A stretch of 62,167 nt of DNA from a virus. Shown here in pieces: positions 38,211 to 45,359 of the stretch (position 1 is the first letter of the stretch; each line of letters starts with the position of its first letter). A program made the position numbers and the translations under genes. The notes below the pieces were generated by a model, which had not been told where the DNA came from, ran no database searches, and saw nothing but the letters and a program-made list of their open reading frames with translations. The stretch covers positions 1 through 62,167 of IMG/VR virus record IMGVR_UViG_3300042549_002778. One strand, written 5' to 3'.

Positions 38211-38461
38211 TAGAACTCGTCCCCGCTGTTCCCGCCAAATCCGCCTGAGCGATTATTGTCAGGGCCTTTTTCGCGCGGCTCGCTGAACGACAGGGACATA
38301 AAGTTGGTCCCGCTCTTTGACTGTTTAATCCAGCCAGCAACCCGGTATTCAACGCCATTAATCTTGGCAGTTCCCGTCCGGTCGGGATGGTTTTCGGTCT
38401 TCTTGTCTTTGTTGACAAAAAGGCTTCCGGTCATATCCTTGATTTCGTATTTGTCAGCCAT
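38210..38461 (-). CDS. small protein associated with ERF recombinase
   Basis: An 83-residue protein; the ATG at 38461 has AAAGGG eight bases upstream. Strand-rich core (TGSLFVNKDKKTENHPDRTG, AKINGVEYRVAGWIKQSKSG) and an acidic Gly/Asn-rich tail ending GGNSGDEF, as in single-strand-binding proteins whose tip recruits partners. It overlaps the ERF stop. An OB-like single-strand binder is inferred from tail and context, not proven. Confidence 0.55.
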   Translation of the reverse strand: MADKYEIKDMTGSLFVNKDKKTENHPDRTGTAKINGVEYRVAGWIKQSKSGTNFMSLSFSEPREKGPDNNRSGGFGGNSGDEF

Positions 38462-39083
38462 TGTTTTCACCCTTTGCTTCTTCGATTATCTGCTTGTGAA
38501 TAGTCTTATATTCACGCACAATCAAAGCCTGATCCGATAGTGTCAATTTTGACTTGTTTTCCTTATTGGTGACGGTCCAGATTGCAATGTCGTCAGATGT
38601 TTTACATTTTCTCAAGTCTTCCATCATTGCCGCCAGAAGCTTTGCCGACTCCTCATTTGAGGCGTTGCTTGTGGTAATCGTTGTCGCCTTGTTTGCTGTA
38701 TTGCCGTCATCATCTTCGCCGGCAATGCCAACCGCCGCAAACAAAGCGCCGCGCCGTGCATATGTCAGAGCGGCTAATCCATCTTGCGGTTTGTATGGCA
38801 CTCCTATGACCGGGTAATGGCTTGCAAGCCATTCTCCGCTTGTGTGGCCTATGACTGTTTCCAGCATAAGCAGCGTATCCGTCAGGTATGTTCTCTGGAA
38901 AACACATAGACCTACGGCGGACAGGGCGTCGCGAACGACATTCAGACCTTCGTCCAGCGTGGTATAGGTGTTTTTGAAGTGAGAATTTTTGGCATTCTTG
39001 ACGGGATTCTGTATCGTTTTCTGCGCTTCAGCCAGAGCGCCAAAGATCGCTCCGACTGTCTCACTCTGAAACGGACTTGCCAT
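38454..39083 (-). CDS. ERF-family single-strand annealing protein
   Basis: A 209-residue protein with the ERF pattern: an N-terminal helix (VGAIFGALAEAQKTIQNPVK), then NSHFKNTYTTLDEGLNVVRD and a beta section with GEWLASHYPV, and TYARRGALFAAVGIAGEDDD, the conserved YARRYAL..lvGi..EDDDG motif. Such proteins anneal complementary single strands, usually with a partner exonuclease; here YqaJ is directly upstream. It probably circularises or recombines phage DNA. Confidence 0.88.
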   Translation of the reverse strand: MASPFQSETVGAIFGALAEAQKTIQNPVKNAKNSHFKNTYTTLDEGLNVVRDALSAVGLCVFQRTYLTDTLLMLETVIGHTSGEWLASHYPVIGVPYKPQDGLAALTYARRGALFAAVGIAGEDDDGNTANKATTITTSNASNEESAKLLAAMMEDLRKCKTSDDIAIWTVTNKENKSKLTLSDQALIVREYKTIHKQIIEEAKGENNG

Positions 39084-39720
39084 TCTGTTTCTCCTTTATC
39101 TTTTCTCTTGTTTTCTGAACGTCTTCGTTAAGCTCTTTGATAAACGTGACAATCATTTCCCTCATCGTTGCGATAAATATTTCGTCCCGCTCCACTCTCT
39201 GGATGTATAGCTGACCGCCTTCCGGCATACGCGGATCGTAGCATACGAAATCGCACCATTTACGCCCTGTGCAATCTAGCTGCATCTGTATCTGCGTCTG
39301 CCATTTCAGCGGAATTACGTCGGTCAGAAAAATGTCGAGGAATGTCGCTGTATTGGGGCATTTGATTTCGATAAGCCCGTCATCTCCAACAAGGCCATCA
39401 GGGCTACAGCCAGCGCCCAGAATATCAGGATGGTCAACAAAACCGACTTCGCTGACTGTGTCAAAGATCGTGGCTGCATAGGCTGCACGGGCGTTTGGCT
39501 CCTGTTCTGTCCCCCATTTCATGGCGTCGGATGTGAATCCTGTCGCTGTATTGCCGGTCAGAATCTCCAAAAGCAGTTCAGCTTTGTAATTTTGCCGGCT
39601 GGTTGAGAAACCGGTTTTGGTTCTGGCCATGATGTCCGCAACGCGGGAGGCTGTTACCTTGCCCCTCCGCGCGGCGAACCATTCAGGCGTTCCCTGAACG
39701 ATTGCATTTGGATCATTCAT
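39061..39720 (-). CDS. YqaJ/lambda-exo-type exonuclease
   Basis: A 219-residue protein with the YqaJ layout: GTPEWFAARRGKVTASR at the N-terminus, MKWGTEQEPNARAAY, and the PD-(D/E)XK core LGAGCSPDGLVG then LIEIKCPNTAT, followed by WQTQIQMQLDCTGRKWCDFV. The Asp, Glu and Lys metal-site residues are present. It would resect double-stranded ends 5' to 3' to feed the ERF protein. It overlaps ERF by 23 bases. Confidence 0.9.
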   Translation of the reverse strand: MNDPNAIVQGTPEWFAARRGKVTASRVADIMARTKTGFSTSRQNYKAELLLEILTGNTATGFTSDAMKWGTEQEPNARAAYAATIFDTVSEVGFVDHPDILGAGCSPDGLVGDDGLIEIKCPNTATFLDIFLTDVIPLKWQTQIQMQLDCTGRKWCDFVCYDPRMPEGGQLYIQRVERDEIFIATMREMIVTFIKELNEDVQKTREKIKEKQNGKSVSE

Positions 39721-39952
39721 GTTCCATGCCCCTGGTTGCTTCTGCCTCTACCATTTTCCACGCCTCATTAAATGCAATCACGGCAACCGATAGATGCTTT
39801 GCATATTTGAGGTCAACAAATATTCCAACCTTATCCGCTATCCCGTCGTCAGGCGTGTCGCCAATCTCTATGGCGATGGCCTTCTCGCTTTTGTATATGT
39901 TTGCCTTTAGCGGCCCGTTAGCAAAATATAAAATGGCTCCACCTGTTCGCAT
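39713..39952 (-). CDS. small hypothetical protein
   Basis: A 79-residue protein (AILYFANGPLKANIYKSEKA, then DLKYAKHLSVAVIAFNEAWK). It has alternating strands and a terminal helix. It overlaps the exonuclease gene by eight bases and starts after AAGGAGAACCAAC, the context shared with other leftward genes. The function is unknown; a role in early metabolism is suggested only by position. Confidence 0.5.
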   Translation of the reverse strand: MRTGGAILYFANGPLKANIYKSEKAIAIEIGDTPDDGIADKVGIFVDLKYAKHLSVAVIAFNEAWKMVEAEATRGMEHE

Positions 39953-39966
39953 GTTGGTTCTCCTTA

Positions 39967-40284
39967 TTAGTAGCAGTAGTCTTCTTCGTAGTTCTGACTT
40001 TCAATGTCAGTGTTTATTGCGTTTTCTATCTTTGGATTTCTGGCCAGAACCTGAAACAGCTTGCCAGTTACCTTGAAGGCTGGCCCCATTCCGTCCAGCC
40101 CCCGATCTTCCATAAGGAAGATGTCCTGAATAGACCATTCCGGTCCCCATCCCGGCTCGCCGCCGTTTTCGTAATCTATGATGAAGGGCGATCCAAGGCT
40201 TTCGATATAATACTCAACCTCAGCCTCAAAGTCGTGGCCCATGAAGTTGATATATGTGCTGGCGCTTGAAACTATGTTTCCCAT
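39967..40284 (-). CDS. first gene of leftward operon, hypothetical
   Basis: A 105-residue acidic protein. The ATG at 40284 is chosen for GAATGGAG seven bases upstream; ATG 40332 would read through the promoter. Segments include HDFEAEVEYYIESLGSPFII, EPGWGPEWSIQDIFLME and VTGKLFQVLARNPKIENAIN. It is the first gene behind the strong leftward promoter, so it is likely made very early and may inhibit a host function. No family is recognised. Confidence 0.55.
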   Translation of the reverse strand: MGNIVSSASTYINFMGHDFEAEVEYYIESLGSPFIIDYENGGEPGWGPEWSIQDIFLMEDRGLDGMGPAFKVTGKLFQVLARNPKIENAINTDIESQNYEEDYCY

Positions 40285-40308
40285 GTCGGTTCTCCATTCC
40301 GCCACTGT

Positions 40309-40337
40309 TCTATAGATAGCAAATGATAGCATGTCAA
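40309..40337 (-). promoter_or_regulatory. strong leftward early promoter
   Basis: On the minus strand a perfect TTGACA (40332-40337) and TATAGA (40309-40314; five of six to TATAAT) are exactly 17 bases apart. It drives the leftward operon beginning at 40284 and lies in the divergent region shared with the Cro-like gene. With the palindrome at 40347-40359 ten bases upstream of its -35 box, it is positioned for repressor control. Confidence 0.78.
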
Positions 40338-40345
40338 GACAGGGG

Positions 40346-40359
40346 TTGACAAAATGTCA
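40346..40359 (+). promoter_or_regulatory. palindromic operator and rightward -35 box
   Basis: TTGACA (40346-40351) faces the Cro-like gene at 40382, although no good -10 box is visible. The palindrome TGACAAAATGTCA (40347-40359) overlaps it. The identical 13-mer sits on the -35 box at 36085-36097, and the core ACAAAATGT occurs at 48169-48177, in the second divergent region. Shared palindromes at all three leftward or divergent promoters suggest a phage regulon. Confidence 0.5.
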
Positions 40360-40381
40360 GAATACCATGTAGGTTCTGGTC

Positions 40382-40591
40382 ATGGCTAATCATTCCCTTT
40401 CAAATCCCAAAACGACCCCACTAATCGAGAGCATCGCTTTGGCGCTAGGCGCGAAGAAAAATGCTGTTTACCAATGGCGCAGGAGGGGCGTCCCCCCTGC
40501 GTGGCGAATTGTGATAATCAAGGAAAGTCAGAGAACGAAGAACCCTTTGACCCTTGACGATTTCCCTGACGATATAGTGGTGGTGAAATGA
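40382..40591 (+). CDS. Cro/YdaS-like HTH regulator
   Basis: A 69-residue protein. TPLIESIALALGAKKNAVYQWRRRG (residues about 13-37, quoted for its key turn GAKKNAVYQW) forms a helix-turn-helix of the Cro/YdaS type with basic recognition helix, followed by PPAWRIVIIKES. It is the first gene of the rightward operon, transcribed divergently from the leftward operon, the classic location of a Cro-like switch protein. The adjacent palindrome is a candidate binding site. No CI-like partner was found. Confidence 0.72.
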   Translation: MANHSLSNPKTTPLIESIALALGAKKNAVYQWRRRGVPPAWRIVIIKESQRTKNPLTLDDFPDDIVVVK

Positions 40592-40821
40592 CTGACGATC
40601 TCCACGATGAGGCGGCAAAATATGCCCGCGTAGACAAATCAACGGCGGATTGGAGGTCGCAGATGCTTCAATCCCTGCCTGAAGACATACCAATGTATAC
40701 GGCTGAACGGTTCAAGTATTACAAAGAGGCTGGCATACCCGAAACTGTATACAAGGATCTTGATTCTCAGGTTTTGCATTTGGCTATGCAGGCCAGATTT
40801 CCGGGACAGAATTTATGGTAG
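40588..40821 (+). CDS. small acidic hypothetical protein
   Basis: A 77-residue, mostly helical protein (DEAAKYARVDKSTADWRSQM, then AERFKYYKEAGIPETVYKDL). Its ATG overlaps the HTH gene stop (ATGA) and its stop overlaps the VRR-NUC ATG, so the three are translationally coupled. Function unknown; it may work with the nuclease downstream. Confidence 0.5.
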   Translation: MTDDLHDEAAKYARVDKSTADWRSQMLQSLPEDIPMYTAERFKYYKEAGIPETVYKDLDSQVLHLAMQARFPGQNLW

Positions 40822-41225
40822 CCATACGCAGGCAGATAGAGTCTGGAATACAGCGGGGGATCGTTCAATACATCCGATCCGTGCTGCCAAGGGCGGTTCT
40901 GTTGGCAATCCCTAACGGGTCTCAAAGAACAGCTTCAGGTCGCCCTGCGAATGCTGTTCCGGGCTTTTTGGCCGGCGCTCCAGATTTGGTTCTGGCACTT
41001 CCAAATGGCCATGTTGTGTGGATAGAGGTCAAGTCTCCGGTTGGTCGGCTGAGCGATAATCAAAGGCATGTTCATGCTTTGTTAAATTCTATAGGGCATG
41101 ACGTAATATTGGCTAGATCAATAGACGATATTCGGGAAGCGTTTGCGTATTTAAAAATAAAAACAAAAGACAAATGGAATGGAGAGCAGGAAAATGACAA
41201 GGACACAACTGGTCTGGAAACCTGA
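40815..41225 (+). CDS. VRR-NUC domain nuclease
   Basis: A 136-residue PD-(D/E)XK nuclease of the VRR-NUC type: GIQRGIVQYIRSVLPRAVLL, IPNGSQRT, then GFLAGAPDLVLALPNGHVVWIEVK with the Asp, Glu and Lys metal-site residues, and a closing LSDNQRHVHALLNSIGHDVI. Family members resolve branched DNA or repair. In this operon it probably processes replication or recombination intermediates. It overlaps the GcrA-like gene by 32 bases. Confidence 0.85.
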   Translation: MVAIRRQIESGIQRGIVQYIRSVLPRAVLLAIPNGSQRTASGRPANAVPGFLAGAPDLVLALPNGHVVWIEVKSPVGRLSDNQRHVHALLNSIGHDVILARSIDDIREAFAYLKIKTKDKWNGEQENDKDTTGLET

Positions 41226-41787
41226 ATGGATAGATCACGCAAGGTTGATCTTGGCTGCTGGCGGTAGCTTTGGCAACGCTGCAATCGGCGTTAGCAATAA
41301 ATTTAAAGTTACAGTCAGCAGAAATGCAATGATCGGAAAGTTTGGCAGGCTGAAAGAGGCTGGCGAGCTTAATTTGCCGGAACCAGAAATCTGGAGGGGC
41401 AAATCAATGGTTACTCTTGTCAGCTACTGGAACAGGGGCGTATCAGCATCCGAAATAGCCAACATCTTTGAGGTAGAGACGCCTACCTTGAGAAACAAAG
41501 CATACATGTATGGTATGCACCCGCGCGGATCAGAAGCGGGTTTGAGGGTAATAAAAGACAATCCAAAATATCTACAGAACAAGGCTCCTGCGTTTGTAAC
41601 AAAGATGAAGGAGTTTATGAATCCAAAGGCTCTGGGTCTGGACATAATGGATCTGGAAAGAAAAATGTGTCGATTCGTAATTGGCGACAAACCATTCTAC
41701 TTTTGCGCAGCCCCGGTAGAAGTTGGTTCGCCAGTCCCTTACTGCTCATATTGCAGGAAGGTCATGTATGTTCCAGTAAAAAGGTAA
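41194..41787 (+). CDS. GcrA-like cell cycle regulator
   Basis: A 197-residue protein; ATG 41194 follows GAATGGAG by nine bases. Residues 5-60 contain WKPEWIDHARLILAAGG and VTVSRNAMIGKFGRL, matching the GcrA helix-turn-helix (typical VTRNAVIGKVHRLGL). The C-terminus CRFVIGDKPFYFCAAPVEVG, then PYCSYCRKVMY matches the GcrA cysteine module that contacts sigma70. A middle insert (SASEIANIFEVETPTLRNKA) looks like a second HTH. GcrA acts with CcrM-methylated promoters in alphaproteobacteria. The phage copy may retarget host transcription. Confidence 0.75.
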   Translation: MTRTQLVWKPEWIDHARLILAAGGSFGNAAIGVSNKFKVTVSRNAMIGKFGRLKEAGELNLPEPEIWRGKSMVTLVSYWNRGVSASEIANIFEVETPTLRNKAYMYGMHPRGSEAGLRVIKDNPKYLQNKAPAFVTKMKEFMNPKALGLDIMDLERKMCRFVIGDKPFYFCAAPVEVGSPVPYCSYCRKVMYVPVKR

Positions 41788-41791
41788 GGTT

Positions 41792-42316
41792 ATGTTGGTC
41801 GAACAGCAAGAAAGAGACAACATCGTCGATCAATTGGAAGAATTGCACAATTCGTCCGGCGTGGCCATTTTGAAAGTCGCGTCTAATGAGTTGCGCAGGC
41901 TGTATTCTATCCTGAATGAAAGGGTCGCCAAGGTTGACGTAAAACAGGCTGAAAATATTAACGTCAGAATGGCCGTTGTAATGAGAACTTGCGCAAAGTA
42001 TTTCACTCTATCCAAAGAGGAACTTACGTCGCATCAGCGGATGGCCTGTTATAACATGCCACGTCACATAACCATGTATGTGGCACATAAAATCACAAAA
42101 CTATCTTACGTGCAGATAGGCAAGTGGTTTGGAAACCGGGATCATTCGACGGTTATCCATGCCTGTCACAAGATCCAGAACATGATTGAAGACAACAATC
42201 TCGAATGTCTGAAGCAAGTAGAGCAGATCATCGCTCTTTGCAAAACAGAAGCCCTGCGTGAACATCAACTCATAGAGGATGCCAAGATATGTCAGAAGAA
42301 AATTCCGAACTTGTAA
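41792..42316 (+). CDS. DnaA domain IV-type DNA-binding protein
   Basis: A 174-residue protein lacking the AAA+ ATPase of DnaA. Residues 68-140 match DnaA domain IV: KYFTLSKEELTSHQR, NMPRHITMYVAHKIT, LSYVQIGKWFGNRDHSTVIH. The last contains the DnaA-box recognition helix signature (G-x-RDHSTV). The N-terminal 60 residues are a helical region without a recognised fold. It could bind DnaA boxes in the phage origin or at host oriC, replacing or blocking host DnaA. It lies five bases after the GcrA-like gene. Confidence 0.85.
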   Translation: MLVEQQERDNIVDQLEELHNSSGVAILKVASNELRRLYSILNERVAKVDVKQAENINVRMAVVMRTCAKYFTLSKEELTSHQRMACYNMPRHITMYVAHKITKLSYVQIGKWFGNRDHSTVIHACHKIQNMIEDNNLECLKQVEQIIALCKTEALREHQLIEDAKICQKKIPNL

Positions 42317-42612
42317 GTCTCAATGAACATGATCTCAGGGTTGCGATCCTAAAGACCGTAGAGGGCTGCACGTCATTTCTGGATGGCGTGGTTCAGGAAA
42401 ATAAAATGGACGCCGCCCAGATGATCATGGTTTCCGTAAACGTGGCGGCTCATTTGATGGCCAGAAACATTCTGTTTGCAAACGGACCAAAGGGTCGCGT
42501 CGATCTGTGCAAGCATATGTTGTCAGACGCCGCTGAAATCATTAATGACGCCCGCAATCACATAGACGTTTCGGAGCGTGAGCTTAACAATACCATCATC
42601 CGGCCAAATTGA
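42289..42612 (+). CDS. hypothetical helical protein
   Basis: A 107-residue helical protein (HDLRVAILKTVEGCTSFLDG, AAQMIMVSVNVAAHLMARNI, DLCKHMLSDAAEIINDARNH). It overlaps the DnaA-IV gene by 28 bases. No motif is recognised. Position suggests a partner of the DnaA-like protein or a replication accessory. A structured RNA segment follows its stop. Confidence 0.55.
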   Translation: MSEENSELVSLNEHDLRVAILKTVEGCTSFLDGVVQENKMDAAQMIMVSVNVAAHLMARNILFANGPKGRVDLCKHMLSDAAEIINDARNHIDVSERELNNTIIRPN

Positions 42613-42617
42613 CCGGG

Positions 42618-42692
42618 CCCAGAAAGGACGACGGCGGCTTGACTAAAAGCCAGCCGCCGTCTACTCTGGGAAAGGTTCGGGGCGGCAACCCC
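42618..42692 (+). other. structured intergenic RNA with nested stems
   Basis: GACGGCGGCT (42630-42639) pairs perfectly with AGCCGCCGTC (42652-42661). An outer stem CCCAGA (42618-42623)/TCTGGG (42665-42670) encloses it. A second hairpin GGGG (42679-42682)/CCCC (42689-42692) follows, extendable by GGT/ACC. No U-run follows, so it is not a standard terminator. It could be an attenuator, an mRNA-processing signal or a small RNA. Confidence 0.5.
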
Positions 42693-42731
42693 TGACCGAT
42701 GACACTGGAAGAGAGCGAAGGAACCAACGCT

Positions 42732-42962
42732 ATGCCATCGGCTAGCAATACAAATACCCCCAAAAAGCCCCGTGATCAAGATGCCGCCTTCGTTGAGGCG
42801 GACATTATTTCGAATCTGCGGCTAACTGCGGACTTTGCCGAACTGGCAGAGCGCCACGCGGCTATTTTCGACGAAAACGGTTTCCGCTATTGCGTTGACC
42901 GATTCCTCGATCATGCCCGACTTGTGTCTACAAACATCAAGAAGCTGAGGGATTTAGGCTAG
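42732..42962 (+). CDS. small hypothetical protein
   Basis: A 76-residue protein; ATG 42732 is chosen because AAGGAA lies upstream and the earlier in-frame ATG at 42699 lies within the structured RNA. The N-terminus is polar (ASNTNTPKKPRDQD). The rest is helical and acidic (ISNLRLTADFAELAERHAAI, RYCVDRFLDHARLVSTNIKK). Unknown function. Confidence 0.5.
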   Translation: MPSASNTNTPKKPRDQDAAFVEADIISNLRLTADFAELAERHAAIFDENGFRYCVDRFLDHARLVSTNIKKLRDLG

Positions 42963-43302
42963 AGCTTAACAGTAATACGGAACCCGCAGATGCCGTCTGT
43001 CGGTGCAGCAATCCTGCCGTGAGGTTGGGCGCTGGTGCGGGTAACGAAGTGGCCGACCTACTTCTACGGTCGGGCGCAATGAGGCACCTAATGGCGTGCC
43101 AGTTCCTGTAAGTCGCCTGCATGGCTTATAGGGATCACCGATGGGTTGGGAATCTGTGGGAATGGGGGGTCAATGCCATCCGCCTCCTGCCGCAAGGCTG
43201 AAACCACAATGCAGGGGCGCTGACGGGGCTGGCTCCGAAAGTGCATCAACCCCCGGCAACGGGGGAATTGCGCCTTTAAAACCTCACCAAAAGTGCATCG
43301 AA
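42963..43302 (+). other. 340-bp non-coding GC-rich region with hairpins
   Basis: No convincing gene is seen here. Pairable elements include ACCCGCA (42982-42988) with TGCGGGT (43036-43042), enclosing GCAG/CTGC (43005-43017). CCGACC (43053-43058) pairs with GGTCGG (43068-43073), GGCAC (43083-43087) with GTGCC (43096-43100), and CCCCCG (43250-43255) with CGGGGG (43260-43265) around a GCAA loop of GNRA type. AAAGTGCATC is repeated at 43238 and 43290. It may encode a structured RNA or hold the origin; no known riboswitch is recognised. Confidence 0.45.
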
Positions 43303-43866
43303 ATGACCGACGATTGGGACAAACCCACGCCTATCAGGAACACCACGATTGCTGACGTTTTGAAGGACGGAAGCAAGCGGGATTACCTGAACGATGAGTT
43401 CAAGAGACTTGCTGACAGGGGAAGACAGGCAGAACAGGCTGTAGCTCGATACCTTGAGCGTAACGGGTTTGAGGTTCGGTTGCCTGAGAAGAAGATACGT
43501 GAGAACATCGAAGACAGACACAAGTTCACTGATGAGGGCGACTTGTTCTACCGCAAAGTTGGTAGTGAAGGTCACTGGCATAGAGTGGAGGTCAAGAGTC
43601 ACGATTACCGGACGCCGCCGTTTACTTGCATTGCAGACTTCCCGTTTAAGGATGTGATACTTGAGCGGGAACATCGGATGAAAGAATCGTTCCCATATGT
43701 GTATAAGTGGGTGATGGTTTCGAGTGATTTCAGATATGCTGCGGTTACGTCGTTGGAAAGCTGCATATACTGGTATAAAGAAACAAGAAAAAAGAGAAAC
43801 TACGGAACGACTGAGACAGATTGGTATGTTCCTGTCGGTCATACCAAGATCATAAAATTGGGATAG
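43303..43866 (+). CDS. putative PD-(D/E)XK nuclease-like protein
   Basis: A 187-residue protein from ATG 43303; in-frame ATGs from 43141 would translate the structured non-coding region. GRQAEQAVARYLERNGFEVR is a typical first helix of PD-(D/E)XK nucleases, followed by EGDLFYR and HRVEVKSHDY that supply Asp and Glu-x-Lys. The rest (FPYVYKWVMVSSDFRYAAVT) continues the core sheet. It probably trims or cuts DNA with the helicase that follows six bases later. The ribosome-binding site is weak. Confidence 0.6.
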   Translation: MTDDWDKPTPIRNTTIADVLKDGSKRDYLNDEFKRLADRGRQAEQAVARYLERNGFEVRLPEKKIRENIEDRHKFTDEGDLFYRKVGSEGHWHRVEVKSHDYRTPPFTCIADFPFKDVILEREHRMKESFPYVYKWVMVSSDFRYAAVTSLESCIYWYKETRKKRNYGTTETDWYVPVGHTKIIKLG

Positions 43867-43871
43867 GTCAG

Positions 43872-45359
43872 ATGGAGCTAAGACACTATCAGGCGGAGGC
43901 TATTCGTAACCTTCGCCAAGCCATAGCAAACAAAGAGAAGCCTGTTTTGTCGGCCCCAACGGGATCTGGCAAGACGCTGATTGCTTCGGAGATTTTTTCG
44001 TTGGCGAGGGCCAAGGGGAAGCGGGTTGTATTTGTCGTGCCATTCCTGTCACTGATTAATCAGACATGGAAGGCTTTTGAACGCGCCGGGATTGATGGTC
44101 GGGACATGGGGGTGATTCAGGCATCCCATGAGCTAACCGATTACTCAAAGCCGGTTCAGATTGCGTCGGCGCAGACTGTGGAGCGCAGGACGCTGTTGCC
44201 AAAGGCTGACATTGTGATTTTCGATGAATGCCATATAAAGAGGAAAATATACAGCCGCTGGATGCATGAGTCCCCGGATGTGTATTTTATCGGCCTGTCC
44301 GCCACGCCTTGGGCTGTCGGCATGGATGACATCTGGACGCGGATGATCATTGTTTCGACGCTGAGCGACCTGATTGAGGAAGGCCATTTATCGAATTTCC
44401 GTTACTACGCGCCGGCCCAGCCTGATTTATCCAAGGTCAGGACGCGGTTAGGCGATTATGTCGAAGCGGATCTTGAGAAGGTGATGGGTCAGGCTGACCT
44501 GATTGCTGATATTGTGAATACATGGCGAGAGAAAGCCAACGAGCGCCCGACGTTCTGTTTCTGCGTAAACCGTCGCCATGCCCAAGAGGTTCAGCATCAG
44601 TTTCTCAGGGCCGGAATCCCGGCTGGCTATGTTGATGCCTATACCCCGGTTGAAGAACGGGAGGCGCTGGTTGAGCAGCTTCGGCGGGGTGATCTGAAGG
44701 TTATTTGTAATATCGGGACAATGACCACGGGCGTTGATGCGCCGTTTGTGTCCTGCATTATCTTGGCTAGGCCGACCAAATCAGAGATGCTGTTTATCCA
44801 GATTGTGGGCAGGGGGCTGAGAACAGATCCGACGAAGGATCACTGTCTGATTCTGGATCATTCGAACACGGCGCTTAACTTGGGCCGCCCGGATGAGATC
44901 TTCCACGATCATTTCGTTTCGGGTAAGGCTGCGGAAGCGGGTGATAAGGCCAAGAAGGAAAAGGAAGAGAAAAAGCCGCGCCTTTGTCCGCATTGCAAAT
45001 TTGTGATGCTTCCCAAAGAAAAGGAGTGTCCATCCTGCGGATTTGTGATGCCGCCCCCGCAGAGTGAGATTGAGATCGCAGCCGGGGAGCTTTCGGAGCT
45101 TGGTCGCAACGGAGCCAGAGGCAAGGCTACGAAGGATGAGAAGCAGCGGTTCTTTAGTGGTTTGCTTTGGTATGCCCGTCAGCAAGGGTATAAAGTGGGT
45201 TGGGCAGCGAGGATCTATCGGGAGAAATTTGGCGTCTGGCCGCGAGGGTTGACAGACAAGCCAGACTTCCCTGATAGCGTTGTGTTCAAGTTCATTGAAG
45301 AGCGGAACCGGGCTTGGGTTAAATCCAGAAGAAATTCAATGAATGCGAGTCAAATATGA
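43872..45359 (+). CDS. SF2 DNA helicase (DEAD/H) with zinc ribbon
   Basis: A 495-residue helicase. It has a Q-like motif LRHYQAEAIRNL, Walker A SAPTGSGKT, Walker B FDECH, motif III LSATPW, and motif VI QIVGRGLRT. A Cys4 ribbon (CPHCKF, then CPSCGF) follows at about 375-395, and a C-terminal domain (RFFSGLLWYARQQGYKVGWA) often seen in phage helicases ends the protein. It unwinds or translocates on DNA during phage replication; it is not a DnaB-type replicative helicase. Its stop overlaps the methyltransferase ATG. Confidence 0.88.
   Translation: MELRHYQAEAIRNLRQAIANKEKPVLSAPTGSGKTLIASEIFSLARAKGKRVVFVVPFLSLINQTWKAFERAGIDGRDMGVIQASHELTDYSKPVQIASAQTVERRTLLPKADIVIFDECHIKRKIYSRWMHESPDVYFIGLSATPWAVGMDDIWTRMIIVSTLSDLIEEGHLSNFRYYAPAQPDLSKVRTRLGDYVEADLEKVMGQADLIADIVNTWREKANERPTFCFCVNRRHAQEVQHQFLRAGIPAGYVDAYTPVEEREALVEQLRRGDLKVICNIGTMTTGVDAPFVSCIILARPTKSEMLFIQIVGRGLRTDPTKDHCLILDHSNTALNLGRPDEIFHDHFVSGKAAEAGDKAKKEKEEKKPRLCPHCKFVMLPKEKECPSCGFVMPPPQSEIEIAAGELSELGRNGARGKATKDEKQRFFSGLLWYARQQGYKVGWAARIYREKFGVWPRGLTDKPDFPDSVVFKFIEERNRAWVKSRRNSMNASQI

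Noticed and set aside
41010-41025. DnaA-box-like TGTGGATAG as part of an origin
   Set aside because: Only single near-matches to the DnaA box were noticed, scattered inside genes; no cluster was visible by eye.
42699-42731. Earlier start for the gene at 42732
   Set aside because: It falls just after the structured RNA, without a usable Shine-Dalgarno; AAGGAA before 42732 fits better.
43141-43302. N-terminal extension of the nuclease-like gene at 43303
   Set aside because: The extension is low in complexity, overlaps several perfect RNA hairpins and lacks a ribosome-binding site.
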